A DNA stretch of 50,378 nt from Desulfobulbus sp. (GCA_011051875.1 DRKI01000098.1:1-50378), one strand, 5' to 3'. Shown: positions 37,240 through 45,991, counted from the stretch's first letter. The notes: generated from the letters alone by a model not told the origin. A program made the numbers and translations.

Positions 37240-38427
37240 TCAGAATTCCGCTGCTCCCCAGCCTTCCATGGCGGTCTCGTAGATGGCGATCACCTCGTCG
37301 CGACTCGGCTGGCGGGGATTGTTCTCCACCGGCCGGGCCACGGTCAGGGCGATATCCGCCATCTCGGGGATCTTTTCCGGTTCGACATCCAGGGCCCCGA
37401 GACTGTCGGGGATGCCCAGGTCACGGTTCAGGCCGTGCAGTTCGTCCACCAGGAGGTCGGCCGCATCCCGCAGAGAAAGTCCCTCTGTGTCCTGGCCGAC
37501 GAGCCTTGCCAGGGCCGCGTGTTTTTCCAGGTTGCCGATCAGGTTGTAGTGGGTGACAAAGGGCAGGAGCACGGCATTGGCCAGGCCATGGGAGATGCCG
37601 TACATGCCGCCCAGGGGATAGGCCATGGCATGGACCAGGCCGACACCGGCCATGGCCAGGGCCTTGCCGCCCATGAGACTGCCGAGGAGCATGGCCGAGC
37701 GGGCCGCCATGTTCCTGCCGTCGGCATAGGCGGCGCGGATATTGGCATGGATCAGCTCAATGGCCCTGGAGGAATAGATTTCCGAGAGCGGATGGGCCTG
37801 GACCGAGGTATAGGCCTCCAGGGCATGGGTCAGGGCGTCGATGCCGGTGGCCGCGGTCACGTGCGGCGGCAGGCTGACGGTCAGCTCCGGGTCGAGCAGG
37901 GCCGCCTCCGGGTAGAGGGGATCACCGTTCATGCCGCCCTTGGAGCCGGTCTCCTCGTTGATGAACACGGCGGTGAAGGTGACCTCGGCGCCGGTACCGG
38001 CCGAGGTGGGTATCATGATCTTGGGCAGGCCGGGGCGGCCGATCTTGTCCAGGCCCAGGTAGTCCACGGCCCGGCCGCCGTTGGTGCACAGGATGGCCAC
38101 GGCCTTGGCCACATCCATGGCCGAACCGCCGCCGACCCCGATGACACAGTCACAGCCCGCCTCCTTTGCCCTGGCCGCGCCTTCGTCGGCCAGGCGCAGG
38201 CCGGGCTCCGGGTCCACGTGGTCGAAGAGGACGTACGGGATGGCGGCCTGATCGAGGACAGATGTGATCCGGTCGTCAAGACCGGCCCGGATCAGGCCCG
38301 GATCCATGACCAGCAGGGGCCTGCTGCCGCCCAGGCCGGCAATGATCTCCGGCAGCCTGCCGACAATGCCGCACCCGAAGTGGATATCAGTGGGCTGGAT
38401 AATGGAAAAAGAGATTGATTCATACAT
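37240..38427 (-). CDS. Iron-containing (group III) alcohol dehydrogenase
   Basis: NAD(P)-dependent Fe-ADH of 395 residues. It has the nucleotide motif GVGGGSAMDVAKAVA, the TSAGTGAEVTFTAVF segment, and the metal-binding DALTHALEAYTS and LVHAMAYPLGGMYGISHGLANAV regions. ATG 38427 is chosen over 38469 because AGGGAG lies upstream and the peptide starts MYESISFSI. Substrate could be ethanol, butanol, 1,3-propanediol or lactaldehyde; not resolved. Monocistronic, converging with coaBC. Confidence 0.93.
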   Translation of the reverse strand: MYESISFSIIQPTDIHFGCGIVGRLPEIIAGLGGSRPLLVMDPGLIRAGLDDRITSVLDQAAIPYVLFDHVDPEPGLRLADEGAARAKEAGCDCVIGVGGGSAMDVAKAVAILCTNGGRAVDYLGLDKIGRPGLPKIMIPTSAGTGAEVTFTAVFINEETGSKGGMNGDPLYPEAALLDPELTVSLPPHVTAATGIDALTHALEAYTSVQAHPLSEIYSSRAIELIHANIRAAYADGRNMAARSAMLLGSLMGGKALAMAGVGLVHAMAYPLGGMYGISHGLANAVLLPFVTHYNLIGNLEKHAALARLVGQDTEGLSLRDAADLLVDELHGLNRDLGIPDSLGALDVEPEKIPEMADIALTVARPVENNPRQPSRDEVIAIYETAMEGWGAAEF

Positions 38428-38622
38428 GGCCGAGCTCCCTTTGCTTGATATGTGGCGACCGTGCAGCATACCCGCTGCCCTTCTCGCTGCAGTGTCACCG
38501 GGACGTGAAAGGAAATCCTGTCTGTTCGTGTTGCCGCGGGCTGTCTACTATATCCCAGGTCGTTTTTTTCGCAAGCAAAGCCTGTCCCCGCGCCAGGCAG
38601 CCATCCGCAGGGAGTCCGTGCC

Positions 38623-39165
38623 ATGGAAGTGAGCAGGAGTGAACAGAAGCGGCGGATACGGCAATTGGAAAAACTGGTCATGGAACTGGTAACCATGCCT
38701 GGTCCTGTTCTCGACCGGTTGCCCGCGCCGCAGGAGATCATCGAGCTTCTCCGGGAGGCCGGCGCCATGAAGGGTGGCGCCAGGAAGCGGCAGATCAAGT
38801 ACATCACCAAGCGGCTGCGGAAGGAACCCGTGGACGAACTCTACGGTTTTGTTTCCAGCCGGCGGGGCGCGGCCCTCGAGGAGACCCGGGCCCTGCATGA
38901 GCTGGAATACCTGCGGGACGCCCTGCTTGGCGAGGCCCTGGAGCAGCAAAAGCTCCATCGGCACCGGGATGCGGACTGGGAGGAAGAGTGGCCAAGCCGG
39001 GTGGCGGCGGAGATCGGTGAGCGCTTTCCGGCCATCGACACCCGGGCCCTTACCCGTCTGGCCTGGCTCTACACCAGGTCCAGGCAGAAAAAGTATGGAC
39101 GGGAGATCTTCCGTTTGCTGCGCGCCGCCCGTGAGCAGGAGCGTTTTGCAGCAGAGGGTCGGTGA
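38623..39165 (+). CDS. DarP/YjgA-family ribosome-associated protein (DUF615)
   Basis: 180-residue, highly charged helical protein matching DUF615 (E. coli DarP/YjgA), which promotes late 50S subunit assembly. Visible family features: SRSEQKRRIRQLEKLVMEL at the N terminus, the KRQIKYITKRLR segment in the middle and a C-terminal KKYGREIFRLLRA. Divergent from the alcohol dehydrogenase gene with a 195-bp gap. Confidence 0.88.
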   Translation: MEVSRSEQKRRIRQLEKLVMELVTMPGPVLDRLPAPQEIIELLREAGAMKGGARKRQIKYITKRLRKEPVDELYGFVSSRRGAALEETRALHELEYLRDALLGEALEQQKLHRHRDADWEEEWPSRVAAEIGERFPAIDTRALTRLAWLYTRSRQKKYGREIFRLLRAAREQERFAAEGR

Positions 39166-39246
39166 CGCGGGCGCCACGCGCCGGGACAAGGAGTACTGAA
39201 CAGGGAAATAACGTTCAATTCATGGGGCTGCAACCGGACAGCCGGC

Positions 39247-39717
39247 ATGGAGGGGGGGAGAGTGGAATATCAGTGTGCAACAGTGGGCAGGGTGGTCTAT
39301 GCGCGTTTTGATCACGACGATGACCTGATGGAGGGCCTGGTCCGGCTGGCGAAAAAGGAAAAGATCAGCTGCGCCTGGTTTCACCTCTTCGGCGGTCTGG
39401 CCGGGGCCGGGGTGGTCACGGGGCCGAAGGAGCCCACCGTGCCGCCGGAACCGGTGTGGGAACACCTGGCCGAGACCCGCGAGGTCCTGGGCACGGGATC
39501 TGTCTTCCTGGAGGGCGGCGAACCGAAGATCCATCTCCATGCCGCCATGGGGCACCACGGCGAGACCCTGACCGGATGCGTGCGCACGGACACCAGGGTC
39601 TACCTGGTCATGGAGGTGGTGCTGTTTGAAATTACCGGCCTGGACGTGACCCGGCCCTGGTTTGATGCAGGCGGGTTTTTCCGGCCGACCTTTGCTTCAC
39701 CGAAGCAAGCCGGCTGA
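39247..39717 (+). CDS. PPC/DUF296-domain protein
   Basis: 156-residue single PPC domain (DUF296), the fold shared with plant AT-hook proteins. The conserved core is visible: ISCAWFHLFGGLAGAGV, then KIHLHAAMGHHGETLTG, with histidines that may bind metal or ligand. Bacterial homologues lack an AT hook, as here, and their role is unknown. GTG 39262, preceded by GGAGGGGGGAG, is a good alternative start (151 residues). Confidence 0.88.
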   Translation: MEGGRVEYQCATVGRVVYARFDHDDDLMEGLVRLAKKEKISCAWFHLFGGLAGAGVVTGPKEPTVPPEPVWEHLAETREVLGTGSVFLEGGEPKIHLHAAMGHHGETLTGCVRTDTRVYLVMEVVLFEITGLDVTRPWFDAGGFFRPTFASPKQAG

Positions 39718-39750
39718 GGCCTGTCCGGCAGGCCGGCTGCGGTAAGGGGA

Positions 39751-39798
39751 TGCCGCCCGTCTCCCCTCCATCCACGACGGCAGGGAGACGGGCAGGCA
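39751..39798. terminator. Bidirectional terminator hairpin between the PPC gene and the carboxyltransferase gene
   Basis: Perfect 11-bp stem GCCCGTCTCCC (39755-39765) with its complement (39783-39793), extended by TGCC/GGCA around one bulged base. It separates two convergent genes and lacks a T tract. Confidence 0.65.
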
Positions 39799-39807
39799 GA
39801 CCATGGT

Positions 39808-41715
39808 TCAGTCTTCCGGGATCTCGATGGACAGGATCCTGTCGCCCGGTTGCAGGGCCTGGCCCACCTTGGCGTGGATCTCGGTGACCGTGCCGCTCAC
39901 TTCGCTGGGGACCGGGGTCTGCATCTTCATCGCCTCCAGTACCACCAGCTGATCGCCCTCGGCCACTTCCTGGCCGACCTCGACACTGATTGCATAGAGG
40001 TTGCCGGCAAACGGGGCCCGGATATCACCCTGCCTGGCCAGCTTGGCGATCTCCTCCTTGGAGAGCTGGGCCACGGCCGCGGTCCCCTCCTGGACCTCGG
40101 GTTCAAAGACAAAGAGCTGCTGATCGTGATCGACGTTGAGATAGACGTTGGTCATGCCATCGTCATTCTGCTGGGCCGGGCCGATCTCCACGACATGCTC
40201 CTTGCCGGCATCGTCCCGGAAGACCAGGGTCTCTCCGAGCTGGAATCCGCCCTGGCGCAGGAAGATCGAGGGCGGCAGCACATAGGCCCTGCCGAACTGT
40301 TCCTCGAACTTGAAGAAGTCCACGGCGTCGTTGGGATGCTGCAGGTAGAGGACCAGCTGCTGTTCGGTGGGCTCGGCCCCCAGCCGCTCGGTCAGTGTCT
40401 GCCGCTCCTTTTCGATGTCCATGTCCTCGATCTGCTCGATCCCGCCTTCCTCTTCCAGGATCTTCTGCCAGTCGCTGCCGAACACCTTTTCGTAGATCCA
40501 GTCCTCTGGCCGGTAGAAGGGGAAAGGGCCATATTTGCCCAGGAGCAGGTTCTTGAGGTCGCCCGACGGATTGCCGTACCGGTCGCCTTCCAGGACATTG
40601 GAGACCGCGGTGGTCCACAGGATCTGCGAGCCCGGGGTCACGCTCCACCAGTTGCCCAGCTCGATCTGGACCCGCGGCAGCTCCTTGTGCAGGATGTCGG
40701 GCATCTTGTCGAGAAACCCGCCCTTGGAGGCCTGCTCCAGGCTGGAGCCCATGGCGCCGCCGGGCAGCTTGTGGATCTGGACCGTGGGCAGGAATCCCTT
40801 GATCTGGGCCTCGAACTGGGCATAGTGGGGACGCTCGTCCCGGATGAGGTCCGAGGTCTCGATCACCGCATCTTCATCAATGCCGATGGCCGTCCTGCCG
40901 AGATCCTTCATGGTCTGGATCACGGTCAGGATCGGCGGCGGCCCGTAGAACCCGGTGAAGGCGTGGTCCGAGGCGTCGACGATGGTGGCGCCGTTCAGGA
41001 TCGCGGCCGTGATCCTTCCGATATCGTTGCCGTCCGTGTTGTGGCCGTGGTAATGGATCACCAGGTCGGGATAGGCCTGCTTGATGGCGTCCACCAGCTC
41101 GCCGATGCGCCTGGGCGTGCCAAGGCCGCCATGGTTCTTGATGCAGAGGATGATCTCGTCGCCGGTCACATCCAGGATCTCGCGTACCTTGCCGATGTAA
41201 TACTCATTGGTGTGCTCCGGGCCGGTGGAGAAGCAGATGCAGGGCTCGTTGATCTTGCCCGCCTTGGCCACCTCCTCGAACACGGCCTGCATGTTGGGGA
41301 TGTGGTTCATGAAGTCGAAGGTCCGCCAGACATCCACGTACTTGGCGAACTCGCGCACTGTCAGCCGGATCACGTTCTGGGGGTAGGGCCGGTAGCCGAA
41401 CAGGTTCACGCCACGGCACAGGGTCTGGAACATGGTGTCGGGCATCTTTTCCCGCAGCAGTTCGAGCTTGAGAAAGGGATCCACCTGTTTGCGCAGGATA
41501 TCGACGTGTACCGAGGCGCCGCCGGTGATCTCCAGCGAGAAGTAGCCGGCCGCCTCCCGGGCCGGCGCAGCCAGAAGATCGGTATGGAGCAGGATCCGGT
41601 TCTTGTAGTCGGACTGGGACATGTCCCTGGCCGTGTTGGTGATATAGTATCCGTCTGCCTGGCGCAGAATGGCCAGGACCTCGGAAGGCGCCATGCCCTG
41701 GGTTATGCGTGTCAT
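39808..41715 (-). CDS. Biotin-dependent carboxyltransferase (pyruvate carboxylase subunit B/OadA-like)
   Basis: Carboxyl-transfer subunit with its own biotin domain, 635 residues. Domain order: HMGL-like TIM barrel (about 1-300), PYC/OAD conserved domain (about 310-480), and C-terminal biotinyl domain with EAMKMQTP. Metal-site elements are present: RDMSQS near residue 30, the lysine in LCIKNHGG and the HYHGHN pair. They differ from the usual RDAHQSL and IKDMAGL, so substrate may differ from pyruvate. ATG 41715 has a GAGGAAC site; a TTG at 41781 is less likely. It follows the biotin carboxylase gene in the same direction. No OadB/OadG sodium pump is nearby, favouring a soluble carboxylase. Confidence 0.88.
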   Translation of the reverse strand: MTRITQGMAPSEVLAILRQADGYYITNTARDMSQSDYKNRILLHTDLLAAPAREAAGYFSLEITGGASVHVDILRKQVDPFLKLELLREKMPDTMFQTLCRGVNLFGYRPYPQNVIRLTVREFAKYVDVWRTFDFMNHIPNMQAVFEEVAKAGKINEPCICFSTGPEHTNEYYIGKVREILDVTGDEIILCIKNHGGLGTPRRIGELVDAIKQAYPDLVIHYHGHNTDGNDIGRITAAILNGATIVDASDHAFTGFYGPPPILTVIQTMKDLGRTAIGIDEDAVIETSDLIRDERPHYAQFEAQIKGFLPTVQIHKLPGGAMGSSLEQASKGGFLDKMPDILHKELPRVQIELGNWWSVTPGSQILWTTAVSNVLEGDRYGNPSGDLKNLLLGKYGPFPFYRPEDWIYEKVFGSDWQKILEEEGGIEQIEDMDIEKERQTLTERLGAEPTEQQLVLYLQHPNDAVDFFKFEEQFGRAYVLPPSIFLRQGGFQLGETLVFRDDAGKEHVVEIGPAQQNDDGMTNVYLNVDHDQQLFVFEPEVQEGTAAVAQLSKEEIAKLARQGDIRAPFAGNLYAISVEVGQEVAEGDQLVVLEAMKMQTPVPSEVSGTVTEIHAKVGQALQPGDRILSIEIPED

Positions 41716-41777
41716 CTTGTTCCTCGATTCTATGGTGATTCGTGGTAAATTGGTATCGACACCTGTCGGCTGGCTGA

Positions 41778-43220
41778 TCAAGCGGCGTAGGTGTTCTGTC
41801 TCTTGTAGTGGATCTCCGCGATCAGCCGGGCCAGCTTGGTGACCTCGCTTACCTGTTCATCGTATTCGAACAGGTGATCATGGGTGTCGAGAAAGGAGGT
41901 GTCGAACTCTCCGGCCTGGAAGTCGGGATCATTGATCAGGTTCAGGTAGAAGGGGATCGTTGTCTTGGGGCCGGTGATGACAAAGTTGGTGAGACACCGC
42001 CTCAGCCTGTCCACGGTCTCGTGCCAGGACCAGCCGAAAACGGTCAGCTTGACCAGCAGGGAGTCATAGACCTCGGGGATCGTAAAACCCTGGTAGCAGA
42101 AGCCGTCCAGGCGCACGCCGTAGCCGCCGGGCGAGCGGTAGACGGTGATGGTCTTGCCGCCCTCGGGCATAAAGTCGTTGCGTGGATCTTCGGCATTGAT
42201 CCGCATCTCGATGGCATGGCCCCTGGGCTGGACATCCTCCTGGCCAAAGAGCAGGTCCTTTCCCATGGCCAGCTTGATCTGGGTACGGACGATATCGATA
42301 CCCGTGATCATTTCGGTGACGGTATGTTCCACCTGGAGCCTGGTATTGATCTCCATGAAGTAGAAGGAGCCGTCGGAATCCAGGAGAAATTCGACCGTTC
42401 CGGCATTGAAGTAGTTGGCTGCCTTGGCCGCCTTGACCGCGGTCTGGCAGATGGCCTCGCTCTGCTCCGGGCTCAGGTGAAATGCGGGCGCGATCTCGAT
42501 CAGTTTCTGGTTGCGCCGCTGGATGGAGCAGTCACGGGTGCCCAGGTGCACGGTTTTGCCCTGTTTGTCGGCAATGATCTGCACCTCCACGTGCTTGGGT
42601 CTAACCACCACCTTTTCCAGGTAGACCGAGTCGTCGTTGAAGGCCGCCTTGGCCTCGGAGCGGGCAATGGGATACTGCTCGGCCAGTTCGTCCTCGTTCT
42701 CGATGCGGCGGATACCGCGGCCGCCGCCGCCCGAGGTCGCCTTGAGCATGATGGGGTACCCATACTTGCGGCCAAAGGCGATGGCCTCCTGCAGCCCGGC
42801 CTCGCCGGCGGGCAGGTTGTCGGTTCCCGGCACCATGGGAATACCGGCCTCGGCCATGATCCGGCGGGCCGTGACCTTGTTGCCGAGCTGTTCGATGGTC
42901 CTGGACGAGGGGCCGATGAAGATGAGGCCGGCGTCCTCGCAGGCCCTGGCGAACTCGGGATTTTCGGCGAGAAAACCGTAGCCGGGATGGATGGCCACGG
43001 CGCCCGAGCGCAGGGCGGCGTCGATCACCTTGTCGATATTGAGATAGTCGCAACGCGGGCCGTCACCGATCCAGATCGCCTCGTTGGCGATCCGGATATG
43101 GCGCGAATCACGGTCCGGCGTCTCGTAGATGGCAACGGCATCGTAGTTGAGTTCCTGGATGGCACGGATAATTCGAATGGCGATTTCACCACGGTTGGCA
43201 ACTAGAATTTTCGTTTTCAA
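41778..43220 (-). CDS. Biotin carboxylase (pyruvate/acetyl-CoA carboxylase subunit A type)
   Basis: ATP-dependent carboxylation of biotin, partner of the downstream carboxyltransferase. 480 residues with the full biotin-carboxylase and ATP-grasp set: NRGEIAIRIIRA, HPGYGFLAENPEFA, the glycine-rich KATSGGGGRGIRRI loop, EVQIIADKQG, EINTRLQVEHTVTE and the RINAEDP motif. Because a PycB/OadA-like gene follows, it is more likely subunit A of a split pyruvate (or related) carboxylase than AccC of fatty-acid synthesis; no accB is adjacent. Confidence 0.93.
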   Translation of the reverse strand: MKTKILVANRGEIAIRIIRAIQELNYDAVAIYETPDRDSRHIRIANEAIWIGDGPRCDYLNIDKVIDAALRSGAVAIHPGYGFLAENPEFARACEDAGLIFIGPSSRTIEQLGNKVTARRIMAEAGIPMVPGTDNLPAGEAGLQEAIAFGRKYGYPIMLKATSGGGGRGIRRIENEDELAEQYPIARSEAKAAFNDDSVYLEKVVVRPKHVEVQIIADKQGKTVHLGTRDCSIQRRNQKLIEIAPAFHLSPEQSEAICQTAVKAAKAANYFNAGTVEFLLDSDGSFYFMEINTRLQVEHTVTEMITGIDIVRTQIKLAMGKDLLFGQEDVQPRGHAIEMRINAEDPRNDFMPEGGKTITVYRSPGGYGVRLDGFCYQGFTIPEVYDSLLVKLTVFGWSWHETVDRLRRCLTNFVITGPKTTIPFYLNLINDPDFQAGEFDTSFLDTHDHLFEYDEQVSEVTKLARLIAEIHYKRQNTYAA

Positions 43221-43583
43221 TGGTCCATCTCATCGCTGGTGTTGACGTAGTACTCCTGTTGTCCATCGGCTGCAGTTGTAGCCTTCCCGTGTCGTATCGG
43301 GATCCGGGCCTTGCTGGTGCGCAGGTGTAATGGATTGAACAGGGGCGACCTGTAAAAAAACCTGCCAGGAGAGGCCTGCCAGGGAAAGAAGGTGTGCGGG
43401 ATGCTGCTTTGGATATCAGCAATACAGCGTATCAGATTTTATTGAAAATGGCAAGCAAAAGTGGTCGGACCAGCACCGGCCGGGCCGGGAACGGGAAGCG
43501 CGGGAAGGGGTTGCCGATCCTCCGCCCTCCCCGGAACCGGGCAGGACGGAGGATCGGAGTCGGCAGGCTGCGGCCGGGGCGGG
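43221..43583 (-). other. Intergenic region with a strong hairpin downstream of the thioredoxin-reductase-like gene
   Basis: About 360 bp without a supported gene. A perfect 11-bp inverted repeat (CCGATCCTCCG at 43514-43524, complement at 43547-43557) encloses a second small stem (CCCCGG-AA-CCGGG) and probably ends transcription of the thioredoxin-reductase-like gene; no T tract. The AT-rich stretch 43400-43460 is the likely promoter zone for the carboxylase genes, but no clear boxes could be fixed. Confidence 0.5.
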
Positions 43584-44507
43584 TCAGTCGGAGGATCTCC
43601 GTTTCATCCGTCGGGCATAGGTCGCGGCCTCCATGCCGGCCACGCAGCCCTCGCCCACGGCCTTGGCCATCTGGTAGGGGGGGCCGACGATGTCACCGGC
43701 GGCATAGACACCCGGAATATTGGTCTCCTGCTTGCGGTTGGTGTCAATGTACTTGAAGGTCTCCGTATCCAGGGCCACCCCGATCTGGGTGGCCAGCTCA
43801 AGGGCGCCCTTGGAGCCCAGCTCGATGAAGATCCCGTCCACGGCCAGGACCTCACCGTTGTCGAGGGTAATGGCCGTGACCGCGTTCTCTCCCTGGATTT
43901 CCTTGACCCAGGTTCCCTCCAGAACCTGGACGTCACTTGCCTTGAGTCGTTCTCCCAGTTCATCGGAGACCTCGATCTTTCCGGCCACCAGGTAGACCTT
44001 GCTCGCATAGTCGAGCAGGGTGAGCGCACCGTCGACCGCTGCGCTCCTGTTGCCGACAACAGCCACTGTCAGGTTCCGGTAGAAGTTGGCGTCGCAGTCC
44101 ACGCAGTAGCTGACTCCGCGGCCGGCCAGCTCCTTTTCGCCGGGCACGGCCAGTTTCTTCTTGGCCACACCCATGCAGAGGACCAGGCTGCGGCTGCGGA
44201 TGGTCCTGCCGCTCTCCAGCTCAAGCAGAAACAGGTTTTCGTCTCCGGTTGCGATCTTGAGCACGTCCTCGGGCGAGATCTCGGCCCCGAACCGTCTGAC
44301 CTGGGAGAGGCCCACCTGCAGCATCTCCCGTCCCTCGCTGACTCCATCGACAAAGGCGTAGTTTTCAATGTGGGCTCCATAGAGGGCGCTGTTCTCGATG
44401 CGTCCGAGGAGCAGGACCCTGGTCTTCTTGCGGGCCGCGTGGATCCCTGCCTGGATCCCGGCCGGCCCGACACCGGTTATCACCACGTCATAGATGTCCT
44501 CTGCCAT
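43584..44507 (-). CDS. Thioredoxin-reductase-like NAD(P)H-FAD oxidoreductase
   Basis: 307-residue flavoprotein of the thioredoxin reductase class. FAD-binding GVGPAGIQAGIHAARK at the N terminus (glycine-rich but without the usual GxGxxG spacing), redox pair C135/C138 as CVDC where most TrxB have CATC, and C-terminal FAD motif GVYAAGDIVG. The second dinucleotide site, normally GGGDSA-like, reads VGNRSAAV, so NADPH binding may be altered or replaced by another donor such as ferredoxin. No thioredoxin gene lies nearby. Strong GGAGG site before the ATG. Whether its partner is thioredoxin is not certain. Confidence 0.88.
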   Translation of the reverse strand: MAEDIYDVVITGVGPAGIQAGIHAARKKTRVLLLGRIENSALYGAHIENYAFVDGVSEGREMLQVGLSQVRRFGAEISPEDVLKIATGDENLFLLELESGRTIRSRSLVLCMGVAKKKLAVPGEKELAGRGVSYCVDCDANFYRNLTVAVVGNRSAAVDGALTLLDYASKVYLVAGKIEVSDELGERLKASDVQVLEGTWVKEIQGENAVTAITLDNGEVLAVDGIFIELGSKGALELATQIGVALDTETFKYIDTNRKQETNIPGVYAAGDIVGPPYQMAKAVGEGCVAGMEAATYARRMKRRSSD

Positions 44508-44770
44508 GGGATTTGCCTCCTTCGTGTCTCTCCTGAATCGAGCGTTTCACGCCGCTGCAACACTGTACCAAAAAAACCTGCTGTGATAATTTGTTTTTTT
44601 GTTGGCAGACAGGTGAAGCGCCCAGTCCGGGTTTCTTTTGCCTGGGGTGGATCACTTCGGTGCAGGGGGCGGGCCCTGCCGTCTGTCGGCGACCGGTCCG
44701 GAACCAGTCCCCCCTGTTTCCGACCGTGGAAATTTCGTCCCTGAATCTGTACACTATCTGCAGAACGAGG

Positions 44771-44799
44771 TCGACAGAATAATTTATATGAGATATACT
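44771..44799 (+). promoter_or_regulatory. Sigma-70-type promoter before the UGA-containing ORF and tol genes
   Basis: TCGACA (44771-44776), 17-base AT-rich spacer, TATACT (44794-44799), 5/6 and 5/6 matches. Transcription should begin near 44806. It would serve the small ORF at 44808/44841 and possibly read through to tolQ. Confidence 0.72.
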
Positions 44800-44807
44800 G
44801 AAAAGCT

Positions 44808-45107
44808 GTGGAAAAAAAATCTCAGACCATCGAACAGGCCATGGATTCCGCGGTTCCGGCGCTTGCCGGCACCCGGGTCGGTGCTGGAGACCGTGGGGAA
44901 GATGGCAGCGATCTTGCAGAGATGGGATTGCGGTGTCACTTCTGCGGGGGCCCGGCACATCTCGCCGGTCGCTGACACAACGCACGGGTCGTCTGCACGG
45001 CGTGCGGACAGGAACTGCCGGCCACGGCCTATGAAGAGCAGATCGACGCATGGAAGGACAAGGTCTGCCGCCTGCTTTCCGGGGACGCGACGTCCGGGGA
45101 TGAATAA
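44808..45107 (+). CDS. Small zinc-ribbon-like ORF with one in-frame UGA (possible selenoprotein or broken gene)
   Basis: A 100-codon frame that is open except for a single TGA at 44973-44975 (codon 56). Around it the peptide reads GLRCHFCGGPAHLAGR, then UGA, then HNARVVCTACGQELPAT: two CxxC knuckles 16 positions apart, the layout of a zinc ribbon, with the UGA between them. Codon use on both sides is typical of the neighbourhood. Start may be GTG 44808, ATG 44841 or ATG 44922; the promoter just upstream makes 44841 likely. No known family was recognised. Readings: selenocysteine, a tryptophan or cysteine codon mutated to stop, or a sequencing error. A 6-bp stem lies just after the UGA (44981-45006), but it is not a clear SECIS. 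Confidence 0.45.
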
Positions 45108-45289
45108 CGCCCTGTGACGCCCGGCCGCGACACCCCCGTTCCTGTTCCTTCGGCACATGTTCCGGAGGCGGAAATACCAGTGAACCTCAAAACAGGATTC
45201 TCTGCCCGCGGCAGGAATCCATCATCGGCGGCCAAGGTGATGCCACCTGTCGCCCCCCTGTTTCCTGTACTTCGTAAAGGTATCCGGTC

Positions 45290-45982
45290 GTGACAATATC
45301 AATCTTTTCAATGATGGCCGGCGCCGGGCTCATGGTCAAGCTGGTCATGATCACCCTGCTGGTCTTTTCCGTGGTCTCCTGGTCCATTATCATCATGAAG
45401 CAGGTGATGTTCACCCGGGCTCGACGGGCATCCGACGAGTTCCTCGAGCGGTTCTGGGAGTCCAGGACCCTCAACGAGGCCTTTGATGCGGCCCGCGAAT
45501 ATACACTCAGTCCCGAGGCCGCGGTCTTTGTCTCCGGCTTCAACGAGCTGAAGAAGATCAGCGCCGCCCGCAGCGAACAGGGCCGGGCCGAGACGCTGGA
45601 GATGCATCTTGCCGTGATGGACAACCTGAAGCGGGCGGTCAGGAAGGCACAGCTCATCGAGAGTGACAGGCTGGGCCGCTCCCTTGCCTTTCTCGCCACC
45701 ACGGGCAGTGCCACGCCCTTCATAGGGCTGTTCGGAACGGTCTGGGGCATCATGACCTCGTTTCAGGATATCGGGGTGCGCGGCTCGGCGTCACTGGCCG
45801 TGGTGGCCCCGGGAATCTCCGAGGCCCTGGTCGCCACGGCAGCCGGCCTGGCCGTCGCCATTCCGGCGGTCATCTTCTACAACTTCTACTCCAACCGGCA
45901 GGCAGATTTCGAGTCTGACGTGGAGAATTTCTCCACCGATTTTCTCAACCTGATCGAACGTGATATTCTGAGTCGCGGCTAG
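45290..45982 (+). CDS. tolQ: TolQ/ExbB-family proton channel protein
   Basis: Inner-membrane component of the proton-driven Tol motor that keeps the outer membrane attached during division. 230 residues with three membrane segments (about 8-34, 130-155, 172-195) and the family motifs LAFLATTGSATPFIGLFGTVWGI and SEALVATAAGLAVAIPAV. The GTG start at 45290 has an AAAGG site. ExbB is an alternative, but the downstream tolB and cpoB identify it as TolQ. Confidence 0.95.
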   Translation: MTISIFSMMAGAGLMVKLVMITLLVFSVVSWSIIIMKQVMFTRARRASDEFLERFWESRTLNEAFDAAREYTLSPEAAVFVSGFNELKKISAARSEQGRAETLEMHLAVMDNLKRAVRKAQLIESDRLGRSLAFLATTGSATPFIGLFGTVWGIMTSFQDIGVRGSASLAVVAPGISEALVATAAGLAVAIPAVIFYNFYSNRQADFESDVENFSTDFLNLIERDILSRG

Positions 45983-45991
45983 GCGGATGCA

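Noticed and set aside
38455-38545. Fourth copy of the dispersed repeat
   Set aside because: Only GCGACCGTGCAG is shared; the flanking blocks do not match.
44976-45010. Firm SECIS call after the in-frame UGA
   Set aside because: There is a 6-bp stem with a 14-base loop containing GGTC, but stem length and loop position are not diagnostic; kept only as a possibility.
44638-45117. Plus-strand ORF in another frame across the UGA-containing gene
   Set aside because: It spans the promoter and has Arg/Pro-rich out-of-frame composition; the frame with CxxC pairs is more coherent.
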